DNA from: Chloroflexi bacterium TSY
Lineage (GTDB): Bacteria; Chloroflexota; Anaerolineae; Caldilineales; Caldilineaceae
NCBI GenBank assembly: GCA_019217005.1
Contig: JAHBNG010000097.1
Location: 1 to 57,357, forward strand
Direction of reading: 5' to 3'
DNA: 57,357 nt
In this document: positions 56,495 to 57,357 of the stretch, piece by piece
Layout of the letters: each line of letters starts with the position of its first letter
Position numbering within the stretch: position 1 is the stretch's first letter
Translations under genes and position numbers: made by a program
The notes under the pieces: generated by a model
What the model was told of the DNA's origin: nothing
Databases searched by the model: none
Seen by the model: only the letters and a program-made list of their open reading frames with translations

Positions 56495-57357
56495 ATGGAA
56501 AATCAGAGCGTTGAACAGCATGTCAATACAAATTCTAAACCATCGGACTTGCATAACGGATCTGCGGGTGGCCAACCTTGCGGGTATTCCGATGCGCTGT
56601 ACAATCATTCGGCTGGATACAAATCAGGGCATCTCGGGCTATGGGGAAGTGCGAGACGGCGCGAGTAAGACCTATGCGTTAATGTTCAAAACAGACTCGT
56701 TGGCGAGAATCCCTTGTAATGTGGATAAAATTTTTCAGAGATAAACAGGTTTGGTCATCACGCGCGACAGGCAGGGGAGTTTGCGGTGTTGAAATGGCGC
56801 TAATGGATCTGGCAGGCAAAGCCTATGGCGTTCCAACGTATCAACTCGCTGGGAAAGTTTCGCGATCAAGTACTTTGCTATTGCGATACGCCGTCTGTAC
56901 GCGACGGTGCCGAGATGACAAACAACGCGCATGGAGATGGGATTCAAGTTTCTCAAAATGGATATTGGGATTGGGCTGCTGAAGGGCATTCCCGACACAT
57001 TGATTCAACCTGATCATCCAGTTCTGGGGATTCAGATCACGGATAGGGAATTGCACTCCTATGTGACTATGTGGAGGCTGTGCGCGCCGAGATTGGCTAT
57101 GAGGTTCCATTGGCGGTTGATCACTTCGGTCATATCGGACTAAATCATGTATCCGTCTTGGTAAAGCATTGGACAAATATACGCTGGCCTGGTATGAAGA
57201 TATGATTCCGTGGCAGTTCGCTGATCAGTGGGCACAATTGACGCAGGCTGTCGATACGCCCACCTGTACGAGCGAGGTTACTTGAAGGAAGGCTTTGTTC
57301 CATTGTTTGAAAAACGGGCCGTCGACGTGATCCATCCCGATCTTGCTTCGTCTGGCG
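56495..57357 (+). pseudogene. third enolase superfamily gene, frameshifted and running off the edge
   Basis: ATG 56495 follows GGAGAAAGTA, 10 bp after the peptidase stop. Segments in changing frames: ITDLRVANLAGIPMRCTIIRLDTNQGISGYGEVRDGASKTYALM, GGVCGVEMALMDLAGKAYGVPTYQLAGK, MGFKFLKMDIGIGL, YVEAVRAEIGYEVPLAVDHFGH (Asp ligand), WYEDMIPWQ (Glu ligand), VDVIHPDLASSG. Enolase superfamily, subgroup not determined. At least six frame changes in 860 bp. The 3' end lies outside the window. Confidence 0.8.

Overview
The window is a bacterial chromosome segment of about 57 kb with roughly 25 intact protein-coding genes and an exceptionally heavy load of small mobile DNA. The gene content resembles a heterotrophic Chloroflexota (Anaerolineae/Caldilineae type): several enolase-superfamily sugar-acid dehydratases, a BmpA-type ABC importer, a 7TM-type histidine kinase, a CHAT-domain protein, SelO and an ISAzo13-like element. 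That placement rests on remembered family distributions, not on a marker-gene search.

Layout. 1-4400: an L-rhamnonate-dehydratase-like gene cut off by an ISAzo13-like element, then a histidine kinase gene broken by two miniature elements, then a patch of nested repeats. 4398-10665: an apparent operon CHAT-domain protein > mutS > prs, with a 4-bp ATGA overlap between the first two. 10830-16790: nested miniature elements, two copies of a 1.4-1.5 kb IS, and a large imperfect inverted duplication carrying part of a GDP-mannose 4,6-dehydratase gene next to a decapitated rmd fragment. 17065-23625: an MFS transporter, an SH3-type surface protein, and a 1201-residue protein built from four tandem osmoprotectant-binding (OpuAC-like) domains. 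23650-24930: repeats only. 24956-25993: cytochrome b5-like protein and DtxR/MntR regulator. 26100-29480: IS110 and a decayed IS1380/IS4-like element. 29593-37715: sugar-acid catabolism (FAH-fold dehydratase/hydrolase, Zn alcohol dehydrogenase, mannonate dehydratase, LacD-like aldolase) around a BmpA-type transporter (binding protein plus two permeases). 38007-40992: LysM-YkuD transpeptidase, a selenophosphate synthetase whose active-site codon is UGA (selenocysteine), and a small membrane protein. 41464-43784: an ISAzo13-like element inserted into an FtsK-like gene. 44037-51831: ndk, then a tight five-gene operon transcribed leftward (BmpA-type ABC ATPase > unknown > SelO > histone-deacetylase-like > TPR). 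52041-57357: a second sugar-acid dehydratase, a membrane protein split by the third IS copy, and heavily frameshifted M48 peptidase and third enolase-superfamily genes at the right edge.

How it fits together. The metabolic genes suggest uptake of sugars or nucleosides through the BmpA-type importer (its ATPase gene lies 14 kb from its permeases) and non-phosphorylative breakdown of sugar acids. The most notable observations are (1) a Sec-containing SelD with a good bacterial SECIS hairpin, which conventional gene calling would start too late; (2) the four-domain binding protein; and (3) at least a dozen families of miniature inverted-repeat elements, nested up to three deep, several with clean target-site duplications and visible empty sites. 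Many frameshifts lie in multi-copy repeats and at the right edge and are indels, often in homopolymers, so part of the apparent decay may be consensus error.
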